Shown in pieces: positions 11,953-24,041 of a stretch of DNA of 64,000 bases. Made by a program: the position numbers and the translations under genes. The notes under the pieces were generated by a model. That model was not told the origin of the DNA and did no database searches. It saw only the letters and a list, made by a program, of their open reading frames with translations. The stretch is taken from assembly GCF_000224145.3 (NCBI RefSeq), contig NW_004190384.2:206349-270348 (forward strand). Reading direction: 5' to 3'. Within the stretch, counting starts at the first letter, position 1. Every line of letters begins with the position of its first letter. Origin of the DNA: Ciona intestinalis (Eukaryota; Chordata; Ascidiacea; Phlebobranchia; Cionidae).

Positions 11953-14900
11953 ATGGTGGCTGTTACAGTAAATAACGGGCTTTATGCTTTCAACTTTTTG
12001 CGGAATATTTCATTATTAGACGGGAGTTACACACTTGAGGATATTCTGCAGCTAACCAGTAAGCAATTATATAATGTATATAGTGATTATACTGTTTAAT
12101 ATATGGCTTAGCTATATATATATGAAGTCTATACTTGCTATAGTACCTTTAACCAAACGTAATATACTTGCTATAGTACCTTTAACCAAACGGCTATCGT
12201 TGTCCCTCCATGCACATAAATAAGTTGGATTCATTTATTCATGATATTGTAACGTATTTCTTGTAGTGTAACGTATTCGTTGTTGTAACGTATATTCGTT
12301 GTTGTAAGGTATTCTTTGTTGTGTCTGTGTGCGGTTTGAGTTGCATCTAGCGGACATCCGGGTTCTATATAGTCTGGAATCTGAATAACCTTAGTTTTCT
12401 CGGTCATTATATTTTGGACACGCTAGCGAGCGGTCCGTTGTAAACCGCTGCCTAGAATACCGACATAATAAAAGCTCTGATTGTGACAAGTTTGTTACAA
12501 TATATAGGTTTTGAAATACGGTAGTTATTTACATAAAGGTAAACTCCTGTAGTATTGATATCACAACGTTAAGTGTTCCGGTTTTATATGCACGTAACAT
12601 CATCTAACTTACTCCATAGTATCATATGTGTGAAGTCGCTAAACAACAAATCTTTTACTTTATCGGGGTACTGTTATTAATAAAGCGCTACGTTTTGTTA
12701 TCATTTAAGAAGTATTGTGTATGCTTGATTTGATCTTTCACTACTTTACGAACAATAGTTTTAAAAACAATATTTGCATATTATAAACAACAGCATATAC
12801 GCCAGTGTTGACGGGAAGCAACACTCTCAGTAAAATAATTGGAAAAGCAACCACGGAGGTTTGATGCATCCTATACTGCTTGTTTTGATTGAAGCTTTAT
12901 GCGGTTCTTCCTTAATAGCGGATGTTGCTGTTGTAGTAGATTGGGGGAAGATGGGACATCTTTAACACTTAATATCCACATATCCTGATCGTGTTTTAAA
13001 AAATTAACAACGGTCTGTGGAAGTCGTGAAGATACAGTTTTATAATTCATTGAATTTCTTTGTTTACTACCAAATGTAAAGAGAAAACCAAACGAAAAGG
13101 TGTCGCATCTTTCCCCACCCTACTATATAATATATGAGTTCACTAACCAAAATACAGACTTTAATTTAACGACGATTTTACAAATATGACCGCATCTATG
13201 AAAAGCATAGGCTACGTTTTTTATACATAGCATTATGGAATAAAACGGCTGTTGTAGGTGTAGGGCCTCAAACCCATTTTTCCTATTCGTATTTTTTACA
13301 ATTAACAACGCTCTTTTAGAATTTGCGGATCTACGGTTTTATAATTCTTTTAACATTCTTTGTTTACAACTGAATGAGACCAGAAATGAGAATGAAAGCG
13401 CGCCTTATATTTCCCCACGCTACTATATATTATACACGTCAATTCTTACATTAAACCAATATTTAGATATATAAAATGCCTGTTGATGTCATTTGCAACT
13501 AGTTTTGCAAGTTTGTGCTAACATTCTGTCGATTAGCTTGAGTTAATGGTACTTTTAGCTTCTCCCCCACAAAGTTACATACGTGGTAACTCGTAAGCGT
13601 ATTTATATTTTCAGAAAATTTCAGTGAATACAATTTGGGAAGTCTCCCACAAAATGATGAATGCTCTGCCGTTCCTGCTGGCCCAAAGTGGTTGCCTGCA
13701 CTTCAGATCTCTATCGCCCTCTGCGGGTTAATATTCAACGCCATTGCAATGTTCGTGATTATAATGCTGCAAGATTTTAAGAAAAGCATTTCTCATTGGT
13801 GGGTTTATATTTGGTAGTTGGGAATATATGTCATTATATTATTAATGGGTTTATTGTATAAATAAATATAACTGAAAACACGCATCATACCTGGGACCTC
13901 GGTAACCACCATCATCACAATAAAATCATCACAACACTTCGAAAACAACAGCAAAAATTATATCATGTAGACAACGCAGAGAAGGAAATTATGCGAAAAT
14001 AAAAATAGATGTTGTTGCATCGCCACGCGAAGATAAATACGTGACATTTTTTAAGGTTTAATCCCGTCTTTTTCACCAGGTATGTTCTACAGCTAGCCAT
14101 CGCTGATTCACTCTTCCTGGCCATGTTACCATTCAAAGCATCCGAATCGTTATCTGGTTCATGGAATCTTCCTCATTTCCTTTGTCATTTACAACAAGCG
14201 GTGTTTATGCTCAACTACTATGCCGGCATCTTCTTTTTAACGGTAAGGTTACGACGTTGTTAAAACAAAACATTTGTTTAAACGTACACGAAAAATCTAT
14301 TTGCCTAAAACAATATGAATGAATGAGGTCACATAAGTTAACTTCGTGTGGCGGGCAACGAGAAACGTTATAACACAGAGTGTTCGGTTTCACTCTTCTC
14401 CCGTTTACATGTGACCACGTATGTAGCTCAGTAGGTGACTGTTTTTATACTGGCCAACAATTTGGACAATCCCATTATTAACCATTGGCTTAAAGAGATA
14501 GCCATTTACTGTCTTGCCTCATAACACACACGCCCACAATGGTAGCAACGACGAGCTTTTCGTATCCTTTGAGCTACGATAACTGTAAAACAAACTGATA
14601 TTTGTAGGTAATGAGTTTTGACCGCTATGCTGCAATCGTGCATCCTGTGTCCGCGCCTTGGCGGAGGCTACGAACTCATGGAAATGCTGTTCTTATAACG
14701 CTTGCTGTGAGTTTTGCATTAAATATATGTTTTAATAAATATTACTGTTTATTTGTTGATTTGTAACATGCACTTTTTCTTTATAAAACTAGCAACAGTG
14801 TGTATAATTTAGATTAATTTATATAAACTTTATTAAAATACTCTATATGTTTTAGAGTGGGATTATATAGTTATTAGGTGGGTTAATATATGGTATATAC

Positions 14901-17900
14901 AGATAACACCGATGGGAGATGGTTATATGGGCCATTCTGTATACTTTTGGCACCTGTATCTCATATTTGCTGATTGAACGCTCTTGTAGAGTCTTGATTA
15001 ACCTTTATATAATTCTATAAATATTCTTTGTTTACTACCAAATTGGACGAGAACATACAATGCAAACCTCTCACCCTGCTACAGTATTATAAAAACAACC
15101 TCGCCCTTGTTGTATTACAGGTATGGGCTTTGGCTATTGCGGTTTCTATACCCCTGTTCGTTTGGTCAGATGTAAAGCATTGTAAATGTACGTACATGTT
15201 CCCACGAAGTGCTGAGGAGTTTCAACAACACCATGGCGTCAATAATTCAACAGGCAAGTGATACCTACTGGGCCATCGGGAATAATTAAGCAAAGCATTT
15301 GTTTTTAGTTAAATGAATGAAAGGTATTTGTGCTTGTGTAGCCGGGCAACGACAGTCGTTGTAACACGGGTGTTATAATTAATACACACCTCGTTCCCGC
15401 TTACCAGTTACCTCGTATGTATAACTTCGTGGGTGATTGTTGTTGTGTATGGCTGACAATTTAGACAATCCGCTATAGTTACCACTGGGTTGCAACAACT
15501 TCGTTAAGTCTCATTTCGAATGACACATACTCCCACAAAATGTGAACTATAAACCTCCGGGTTAGAGGAAGGCGCGCCAACCACTGCGTCCCTCACCTTT
15601 TAACATTATTTGCGCGCTAAATTATCCTCGCTGTGTAACTTTAATTAACAACTCCTTCGTAACCTGTGGGAGCTACCATATACGATATAAGCCTTTGTTA
15701 TTGTAAACTTTGGTTGGCCTTCCACGCAAGTTTAAACAAGATGTTTAAACAAATGACAACGCTCTTTTAAAGTCGCGGGAAAATGCGGCTAAATAATTTT
15801 GTAGATATTTTTTATTTACTACCATGTTGTACATTTGTACAATTAGGTAAAATGAACGCATGTACCATGTTAACTCAACCTATTACAGTTTGTTTTATTT
15901 GTAAATTTTCTTGTTTCAGATTACGTTGATTACGAGGAGTTTATGAATGTGAGTATGAAGTTTGTGTTTTGAAAAGTAAATTTCGAGCAAACATATTCAT
16001 ATTCAGGTCATGAATGAAATGAGCCAAGAAACAACAGTGGAACTTCAAAAAACGGCCGAAGCGAATGTAAGTTGAAAACCTTTATTTTTTGATCATGATT
16101 TTAACGAATAACAAAGATCTCGTGGGGCTACGGTTATATGATTCGTTAAATATTCTTTTTTTAACTACAAAATAGAGCGGTAAAGGAGAATGGTCTCTAT
16201 TATACATATATAATAAAAAAGAAATTTTACCGAACAAATGTTATTTGGTTTAATATGACAGCCGATGGCGTGTGCAAACGAACCTTGGGTGTCCATGAAG
16301 ATTTGGGCGGGAATGCATTTCGTGTTCGCTTTTCTACTGCCTTTCATCGTCATGACTGTTTGCTACAGTTTAATTACATGGCGGGTATTCCATCCTGCCG
16401 TCAGCTCGGCTAACAGGTACAACAACGAGAAAGATGTTCTGATTTTGTTTCACATATTATTACTATAATTAGAAAAAAGTTTCTTTTTTTTTAATCTTGT
16501 TCATATGTTAAACCAATCATTACCATTTTATCGGGAATCTAATATTTAAATAAATATAGGAGGGCTGGGAGAAGAAAGAGCTCATGTGCGACACCTCGTG
16601 CCCGGTTGTTTAGCTCGTTTCAGTTCTCAACAAGATCAAATAGTTCGGGGAGCAAAAAATATCCAGGGATAACCCAGAAATCAAGAGTGACGATTATTGT
16701 GGTAAGAATATTGATCCGCGGTTCTTAATTTATCACGTTTAGGTTATTGATACTATCAAGTAATAATTTGTTATACCCTCAATCGTTGTCTACATCCGTT
16801 TCCAGACAGTATAACGGCTGTTTCGACAGATTGAAGGTCTGGACATGGCTTTAATAGTTAAGCCTGTGGAAACAGATTATAATGTCACCTGTTTGATCCT
16901 CCAGCGAAACAAATATTTTGTATTTATTTTTTTTTACTAATTTAAAATTACACTTTGAATCAAACAATAAAGTAATTGTTAATTATTTGCTAATTTTGCG
17001 GTTTTAAATCCGAAAGTCTATTCTAAAATTTATGAATTTATGTTTTGATTTCAATCAAGAGATTAAAAAATGAATGCGATAATTAAAATCTGAGATATGT
17101 GCAAAAAATAAAGGCAAAGAACAAAAACAAGACCAACTGTTTGACGCAAAAGGATCTATATGACCACCAACGTGCTCAAAGAAGCCTGTGTTATAACGAC
17201 TGTGGTTTACCAGCCACGCAAGGATAAAGTAGATTACATACACACACATCTGAAGGCTCTGTTTTACGCAGGTATCTCTTGTTCTGATGTTTTTGTTATG
17301 TTGGCTACCTTACAACATCGTCCTGTTAGCCAAGTTCGCTGAGCTTCCGTATTCGGGCGAGACTTGCACCTTAATAGAAAACGTAACCATCGTGTTGGTG
17401 TATTTGAACAGCATGATCAACCCTGTGCTTTACACTTTCCTTGGTAGGTGTTCATGGTGTATTATATAGTTCTCATGGGTCAGATGAGAAACCCTTGGCG
17501 CACAATACCCAAACGCTCTATCAGCAGAGTTACGAATAACGGTTATTTAATCTGGTAATAATATTTGTTTATTACCTAATGAAACGATGAAAAACATGTC
17601 TCATCCCACCTAAGCCTATTATATCTAATGTGATGTTAACTGGCCGTTTAAATATATGGCTTAACCGTTGTTGTGAACACCGTGGCTGCATTGGTTCAAG
17701 CATCCACTTATTTACAACACAGAGTATAACCAATTTCGGTGCTATACCACTCTATAGTTGGCGTAAGTGTTACTACACTAAATTGTCATTGCTTCAACCC
17801 AATGGTCAGTAAATAGCTTTCATATAAAACACACACATGCACAAACATTCGACTACAAGTCATTAGTTAGAAACAAAAGTCTACCGGAAAAAATTAGGCC

Positions 17901-18999
17901 CCTATATACTTTGACTTTTTATAAAACTTCCAAATCCATATATATATACTTTTGGGTTATGTAGTAGTCGATTAACTTCCTCAAGGCATCGTATTATATT
18001 GGTATTACCATATTAAGGATCCCGGTTCTTCCGACGCTTCAGCAAGGCCCGCCTTGTATTTTGTCGCAACCGGCAGTTTGGTGGATCGGTCAATTCCTCC
18101 ACCAATCGATCAAACACATTTCGACAAAGATTGGGCGAAATCAGAGCTTGGAAAACAACTTCAGCAAGAGTAAGTTGAAAGTGTTTTGTCAATGTTCTGT
18201 CCATTTGTGTTGAGTGGACGCAAAGAATCTCTTGTTATTTTTTTAAAATAAAGTTACATACGCGTAAACGGGCACGAGGTGTATGAAACGTCTATAGGGT
18301 GTAACGGTCACGCCTTTTATCCAAAACATTCTTTCTTTTTTTTTATCAACAAGCAAGTTTTAACAACTGTTGTTTTACTGTTACAACCCGTCTTTTCACC
18401 TTTGTCAACTCTCTTGTTCTTCGTTATGGTGACCGAAGAGACATAAAATAAATTTCATTCATTCATTCAAACAGAACTATTGTCGATTTCCCGCCACGCA
18501 GGGATAACTAAGTTATATTCATTACTTCATTTTTCTATAGAAAATATAAACAGTATGACAGTACATTATCTGTGCTACGATTTAACAAAACAAATTTTCT
18601 GTAAACAAGGAAAAAACATTCAACTAATGCTTTATGTTCTATCTCTATACATCAGCGTAAAGCCCTATATATAGTAATGTGGGGTAAAATGATACCGTTA
18701 CCACAAAATATCCTACATTTCATAATCGTGTTTTTAACAGTTAAATACTCAAAAAACTTTTTTTAAGTAGTTAAAAACAATAGAGAATATAAAAGCAGGG
18801 TTCCATCTTACCCATATACCCTACTATGTATCTTCTTTTTTAGTTCTCAGAAACCTCCACAACACAACAACCCCCATGTTCATCTCGTATATACCAACCA
18901 CACGATAACAAAGAAGAAGTGTTTGTCATGCATAGGACAAGGAGTAATGATGAACACGAGCCAGAAATCATTGTGGAAACGAAGTTGCTTTCACCATAG
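11953..18999 (+). CDS. Class A (rhodopsin-like) GPCR, peptide/chemoattractant type
   Basis: Twelve exons: 11953-12058, 13615-13798, 14080-14242, 14608-14706, 15121-15253, 15920-15948, 16007-16066, 16262-16416, 16560-16701, 17272-17443, 18018-18169, 18844-18999. They sum to 1551 nt, 516 residues. The start has a strong context (AAGCATGG). The N-terminus carries NIS and NFS glycosylation sites. TM1 is about residues 64-88, TM2 begins YVLQLAIADSLFL, DRY is at 156-158, CWLP at 367-370 and NPVLY at 407-411. Helix 8 is rich in R/F. A TM3 cysteine (LCHLQQ) can pair with the extended ECL2 (about 70 residues). The sequence recalls the somatostatin/opioid/chemokine group of plasma-membrane Gi-type receptors; the ligand is unknown. 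Oddities: intron 5 is GC-AG (AG|GCAAGT at 15254), and a 29-nt microexon encodes DYVDYEEFMN in ECL2. A possible AATAAA is at 19356. Confidence 0.9.
12131..12330. repeat. Short tandem repeats in GPCR intron 1
   Basis: Two direct copies of a roughly 29-bp unit containing TTGCTATAGTACCTTTAACC at about 12131-12195. Then about four imperfect copies of a TTGTTGTAACGTAT-type unit lie at 12247-12325. Confidence 0.75.
12934..13129. mobile_element. MITE, complete
   Basis: GTAGTAGATTGGGGGAAGAT at the left and TTTCCCCACCCTACTATATA at the right. Internal TTTACTACCAAATG is as in other copies. It lies in GPCR intron 1, with a right-half relative following at 13300-13429. Confidence 0.85.
13300..13429. mobile_element. 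MITE, right part only
   Basis: Begins in the internal CAACGCTCTTTTAGA segment and ends ATTTCCCCACGCTACTATAT. The left end is missing. Confidence 0.65.
14314..14580 (-). mobile_element. tRNA-derived SINE, nearly full length
   Basis: Antisense in GPCR intron 3, running from GAATGAGGTCACATAAG to the tRNA-like end near TTTGAGCTACGAT, with GGTAGCAACGACGAGC inside. Confidence 0.8.
15311..15603 (-). mobile_element. tRNA-derived SINE, full length
   Basis: Antisense copy in GPCR intron 5. Read on the minus strand it starts with a tRNA-like head containing an A-box-like GCAGTGGTTGGCGCGCC. It ends with a tail matching other copies (CATTCATT). This is a good representative of the family in the window. 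Confidence 0.85.
17185..17245 (+). mobile_element. SINE tail fragment
   Basis: GTGTTATAACGACTGTGG through GCCACGCAAGGATAAAG, just upstream of GPCR exon 10. Confidence 0.65.
18240..18530 (+). mobile_element. SINE tail split by a second insertion
   Basis: GGGCACGAGGTGTATGAAAC at about 18270 and CGCCACGCAGGGATAAC at about 18492 are parts of one SINE tail. They are separated by about 170 bp that end in a CTTCG...CGAAG hairpin, AAATAAA and CATTCATTCATT. The inserted piece looks like the 3' end of another short retroelement. Confidence 0.55.
18670..18829. mobile_element. MITE, diverged
   Basis: AGTAATGTGGGGTAAAATGA at the left, TTCCATCTTACCCATATACC and CTACTATG at the right. It lies in the last GPCR intron. 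Confidence 0.7.
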
Positions 19000-20436
19000 A
19001 TGTCGCCAGAGAGATCAATGCACCAATGCAGCAGAATTTCCGTTGGCTTTCTTCAAACGATTTGACTTTTTCTTACTGAAGGGGGTTAGATGGAACATTT
19101 TCTTCATCGACTATTTTGTAGCAAACAAACAATATTTTAAGAATTGAATAACCATAACCCCGCATCTCTAAAAGATCGTTGTTAATTGTTCAAATCAGTA
19201 CCATAAAAATATGGCATATTATATGCTAAAGGAGTCCATCTTATCCCACAGTATTATATACCCTGTTGAACTTTTTAATACTCGGAATGTCTTTATTTGT
19301 AAACTAATGTGTTTTTTTTTCAAATTCATTTGTATACCCAGTGGTATATATGCGTAATAAAATAAACAACACGGAAATATTTGTTCTCTAATTGTATGAT
19401 CGATATGTAGCAATGCGATGTATCTCTGTTCGCCTGTTTGTTAACAAAACAAAAAAAAAATCATTATTTCCCTGTTACTGTAAAACATTTTTAGGTTTTC
19501 TATGCTACCTTATTAACTAACATAGATATCATATAAACGAAGTCCTATCCACAGAAATAAAAAAGAGTTCTTTCCCATCAAAAGATATTTATAATATGGT
19601 TGTCAAAAATGCTTATTTTTACTTGGACGCGTTCAAAGTTAATAACCAGTTACAGTTTTGTTTAAGTCGATTTGGAAATTAATTAGAGAATTTGTCAAAT
19701 TCGAATGTGCAAGCGGTTTATAGGTGCCTAACTTTTGTTGGTTAATTAGGTTACTCATATTATTGTAGGCACTGGTGTCGATTATTTATTGTCTTTGTTA
19801 ACTGGGGTGCACAATTTTTTTTGCAGGCATCCCAAAAGCAATTGTTTAAATGTTTTTATAAAGTTGATAGTTCGTCTTAATCGTGTTTTATTGTCTAATC
19901 TTAATAAAATATGCACGATACTGAAATAATGTTGCTGATGATCAGTACGTGATATGTTTGCGGTAATACTGCCGCTGGTGACCAGTAAAAATTTTTGTCT
20001 CAAAATGTTCCTTTGTCTCCCTGTACTAGCAATTTAATTTTTTTTAACCTTATGCAAGTCAGGCAATCTACGGTGACGAAGCATGTTTCGCACATTTTCA
20101 AAGTTAATTTTCGACACGAATCCCCGAGTTTTTTCGAAAAAAAATTATACAGCGGGATATCAGGAAGACGTTAGGAACATTTTGAATCAAAAATTTTCAC
20201 TGGTCACCAGCAGCAGTATTACCATGTTTGTGTTGGTTTATTTTTAAATTGTTAACATTTAAAATTCTAATCCCATTGAATATTTGTTAAGGTGTCGTGT
20301 AAACATTTCATTACGATTGCTTGATTTAAAGATAGTGGTTCATCAAACTATAGTCGCCATTTATGTGAAATTTATTCCTGATCCTGACCACAATATTCTA
20401 TCAAGAAACTAAGATCAGGTGGTGAATAACAAAGTA
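19000..20436. other. Intergenic, GPCR to UBE2V
   Basis: No gene seen. It holds 3'-UTR of the GPCR, a partial MITE at 19168-19259 and a short palindromic element at 19962-20223. The promoter of the UBE2V gene would lie in the right part; I recognise no defined site. Confidence 0.6.
19962..20223. mobile_element. Short palindromic non-autonomous element
   Basis: Two arms of about 60 bp (19962-20023 and 20161-20223) are inverted copies of each other with few mismatches. Both contain GCTGGTGACCAGT and a CAAAATGTTCC segment. The centre is about 137 bp and non-coding. It is distinct from the TATA-flanked MITE family; type unknown. Confidence 0.75.
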
Positions 20437-23400
20437 ATGGCTCAATCACAGTGTGTTGGTAAGTTGTTGTTGTTGGATAGAATGACATTTGAATACCAAA
20501 ACATGTTGGAAAAAAGTTGTTTAATATCTTTGTTGAAATTCACATAATTTAGGTGGTTGAAGTGTAAAGGTTCTTGATGAAAATCGGTCAAGTTTATTCG
20601 TAACTTTTATCCAGTGGTGCAGCTAGAGGAAAAATAAGGGGGTTACCATTAAAATTGCTTGAATACAAAATATATTTTACCAGGGGCGCAACCAGGGGGG
20701 CTGTTTTGCTGTCATGACAGCCCCCTTTTCCGCAGACACGCACGCAGCCAGAAAGTGCTAAGACGCACACACACGCGTTGCATTTAATATTACATTCCTT
20801 CGCTTAAAATTGGAATAACTTTTCGTTCAATTGTTACGTCACTTGTCCTATTGTAACGTAACTATTAATTATGACATTTCATAATATAACAATCTGGAGG
20901 AATGTGCTAACTGCCCAACCAACCACGAGATCGAAACATCGTGTATGAGCGTCACATTTTTACGCTCTGCGCCGGCGTAGGAAATAAAACAAGACGCATG
21001 TGGTAGCATACATTCCACACTTAACAAACGAAGCAATCGTTGTGAAATTATTCTCGTGAAAAGTGACGTAATAAAACTCTGGTTCTCGTGCGGTGCCAAC
21101 GAACACGTTTTTTGACCTTTGTCCAAGCTCTGCCGGGGCGATACTTTGTAATAATATATTACAATTTGTGTTGGTTCCAATTTACTGATAGCGTCGCTCC
21201 TCGCATTTATATTTGNNNNNNNNNNNNNNNNNNNNNNNNNNNNNNNNNNNNNNNNNNNNNNNNNNNNNNNNNNNNNNNNNNNNNNNNNNNNNNNNNNNNN
21301 NNNNNNNNNNNNNNNNNNNNNNNNNNNNNNNNNNNNNNNNNNNNNNNNNNNNNNNNNNNNNNNNNNNNNNNNNNNNNNNNNNNNNNNNNNNNNNNNNNNN
21401 NNNNNNNNNNNNNNNNNNNNNNNNNNNNNNNNNNNNNNNNNNNNNNNNNNNNNNNNNNNNNNNNNNNNNNNNNNNNNNNNNNNNNNNNNNNNNNNNNNNN
21501 NNNNNNNNNNNNNNNNNNNNNNNNNNNNNNNNNNNNNNNNNNNNNNNNNNNNNNNNNNNNNNNNNNNNNNNNNNNNNNNNNNNNNNNNNNNNNNNNNNNN
21601 NNNNNNNNNNNNNNNNNNNNNNNNNNNNNNNNNNNNNNNNNNNNNNNNNNNNNNNNNNNNNNNNNNNNNNNNNNNNNNNNNNNNNNNNNNNNNNNNNNNN
21701 NNNNNNNNNNNNNNNTGTATGATTTCTATGATTACTTAAAATTTTATTTGAAATTTTTGCTGTTTTTTATTCCCCAGGATTCTGGGGTAAAAAACATTAG
21801 CGGGGCATAAAAAACAATGTTTACAAAAGCAACTTAACTTTATCTAAAAGAAAAAAATTAATAATAAAAGTACATGGTAATAATACAAATATTAGTCATA
21901 CAACTTAGGTATTATGTAGTCTCTGTTTTCTCAGAAACCTCAACTTTTTCTATAATAACATTTATTAGACCTGAAACAAAGCTCATAAGTTCCATAACCT
22001 ATATAAAGCACCAGAAGTAATCAGAGCATTGCACTTGATTTAACTAAGTTATAAAGGCTTTTGAAAATATAAAATGACATCTTGACTTTATACAAACTAA
22101 ATTCAGCAACATAACCATAAAAATGACCTGTAACTAAACAGTATTAACCCTAAACATCAATTACATTATTAGAAAATGTAGGCAAAGCTGTAAAATATCT
22201 GTTTTTGATACTTGGATACCTTTAAAATCAATTAAATCATTAATTAAATTAAAATAATTTACATACATAACTTTAAAATTAATTTTATCACAAAGTTATA
22301 TTGGCTGGGAAAGAAAAAATAAAAAACAAAAAAAAACACAGTTGTTTTTTTTACCCCTTCCCATAAGGCGATTTTGGGGTAAAAAAAACAAGAGAAAAAA
22401 TAATAAAATAATCATAAAACTTAAAATTAAAATATACCAGCAGCAAGGTACTTAAATATGTAGCAAGTACCTGCATTCATAATAAATTTATCACGAAAGG
22501 CCTTTTCACAAAAAAAGTTTACGAAACCTCATAATAAGTTGTTTTGGTCAATTTTTTGTTTGATTTAGTAATTTGTGTTTTACCGAAAAAATAATTACCA
22601 CCTATAAAGACAGTTAGGAAAAAAAATAAGCCAAATGAATGTCTTTTTTACCCACAAAAGCTGTTTGCGATAAAAATGATTTTTGAGCGCGCTAGGGGGG
22701 TTGTCCTTTTTTACCCCAAGTACCCCATTGTTTTTTATTACGGAACTTTACTGATCACTGAAAAAAGTGTCATCACCCAAAAATTACCTACGTGGTAACG
22801 CCTAACAGGCACAAAGTGTGTAAAAAGAAACCAACAGCTCGGCCAAGGGGATAATTTCAGAGACATGTTGGCCCTATTTCGCCAACAATTGTCGGTCCCT
22901 ATTAAATGCAACGTCAGATCAGATCTCAATTAATAAGTTCGAAAGTATATAGTGACTGTCGTTTTCTAGATAAATGAAACAACCTTAAACAAGCACATTG
23001 TTCATTTATCTGAAAAAAAAACATTTAATATTTTTCTTTAAGAGGTTCCTCGCAACTTTGTGTTACTGGAGGAATTAGATGAAGGTATCCAAGGAGGTGG
23101 GGGTGGAAAGGTTAGCTGGGGGCTGGAAAATCAGTGCGATTCAAGTCTAACTTACTGGAGAGGCACCATTATTGGCCCTGCAAAGGTTTGTTTAAGCATT
23201 TAAAGCTGTTTTTTAAAGAATTCACATATTTCACGTAAACATTTACCTCTTAAATTGCCTATGTAAAGAAATGGTAGTAAAAAGCTGTCACCTTCGCGAA
23301 CTAAAGCTGTGCATAAGTTAGCCATAATAGAAACTAGATAAAAAGTTGACTCTGTGAGCGTCGGATACACACATTTCTGTGCTGTTCAAGGCATTAAATA

Positions 23401-24041
23401 ATATTTATACCAAAATATGAGCAATCTTTTATTCAAATTAAATAGGCTACTGTTTTCAGACCAAATTTGAAAACAGGATTTACACTCTGCGTGTGACTTG
23501 CGGTGAAGATTACCCAAAGAAACCACCTTCTATTCGCTTCCTTACGCGGATTAATCTTACTCAAGTTTCAAGTGCTGGAGAAGTGAGTTGTGTTAATTAG
23601 GAAATGTAAAGTTCTTCTGCAACCTGTTGTATTTCACATTATTATTAAATTAATACGCCTCGTCTTTGCTACCATTGTGGGCGTATGTGTCCTTACGAGA
23701 GATATCTATTGATAAATGCCTTAACTCAATGGTCAGTTTTAACCTTAAATGTTTTACCGACCGTCGTTTGCTGCTAGTTTCCTATTCATCGTTGTTTAAA
23801 TTAACCTGATATTTGTTACTTTGTTTTAAATGGAAAAATAAAAAAACATTTAATGTTTGAAAGAGGATTTATATTTTCGTTTCTGTTAACTAACTATACC
23901 TTTTTTCAGTTGGACAAATCCTTTTTAGTTAATTGGAAGAAGGAGAAGAGAATCAAACACGTGCTTACTGAAATTCGTAACTTCATGTGCGAAAAAAATA
24001 ACGCAAAATTGAGCCAGCCACCAGAAGGCTCCTCATATTAG
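20437..24041 (+). CDS. UBE2V: Ubiquitin-conjugating enzyme E2 variant (UEV/MMS2)
   Basis: Exons 20437-20458, 23043-23185, 23460-23582 and 23910-24041 sum to 420 nt, 139 residues; human UBE2V2 has 145. The short first exon (MAQSQCV, phase 1) joins to [15 protein letters not shown], matching the family start VKVPRNFRLLEELEEG. Other family blocks are [32 protein letters not shown] and the C-terminal QPPEGSSY. UEVs have the E2 fold without the catalytic cysteine. They bind UBC13 (UBE2N) to build K63-linked chains in DNA damage tolerance and NF-kB signalling, in nucleus and cytosol. The segment after the beta-sheet (SSAGELDKSFL) is shorter than in the human proteins. Intron 1 (about 2.6 kb) contains the 500-N gap, so exon 1 depends on phase and similarity only. 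No canonical polyadenylation signal is evident nearby. Confidence 0.92.
20614..20740. mobile_element. hAT-like element ends
   Basis: Two adjacent sequences of the hAT terminal type: CAGTGGTGCAGCTAGAGG at about 20615 and CAGGGGCGCAACCAGGGGGG at about 20682. The second is followed by a palindrome GGGGGCTG...CAGCCCCC. No transposase is seen and the opposite ends are not identified, possibly because of the gap at 21216. A similar CAGTGGCGCACCCAGG stands alone at 33368. Confidence 0.45.
21216..21715. other. Assembly gap (500 N)
   Basis: Round-number gap inside intron 1 of the UBE2V gene. Open frames spanning it are artefacts. Confidence 0.95.
21716..22740. repeat. AT-rich block with TTTTTTACCCC hairpins
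   Basis: Very AT-rich, non-coding. Inverted pairs occur at 21763-21777/21782-21794 and at 22344-22357/22376-22389. The latter is a perfect 14-bp stem, GTTTTTTTTACCCC against GGGGTAAAAAAAAC. A further TTTTTTACCCCAAG lies at about 22709. This may be an unrecognised non-autonomous element that starts in the gap. Confidence 0.5.

Noticed and set aside
21088-21810. Open frames crossing the 500-N gap
   Set aside because: Their length is made of N; nothing supports coding on either side.
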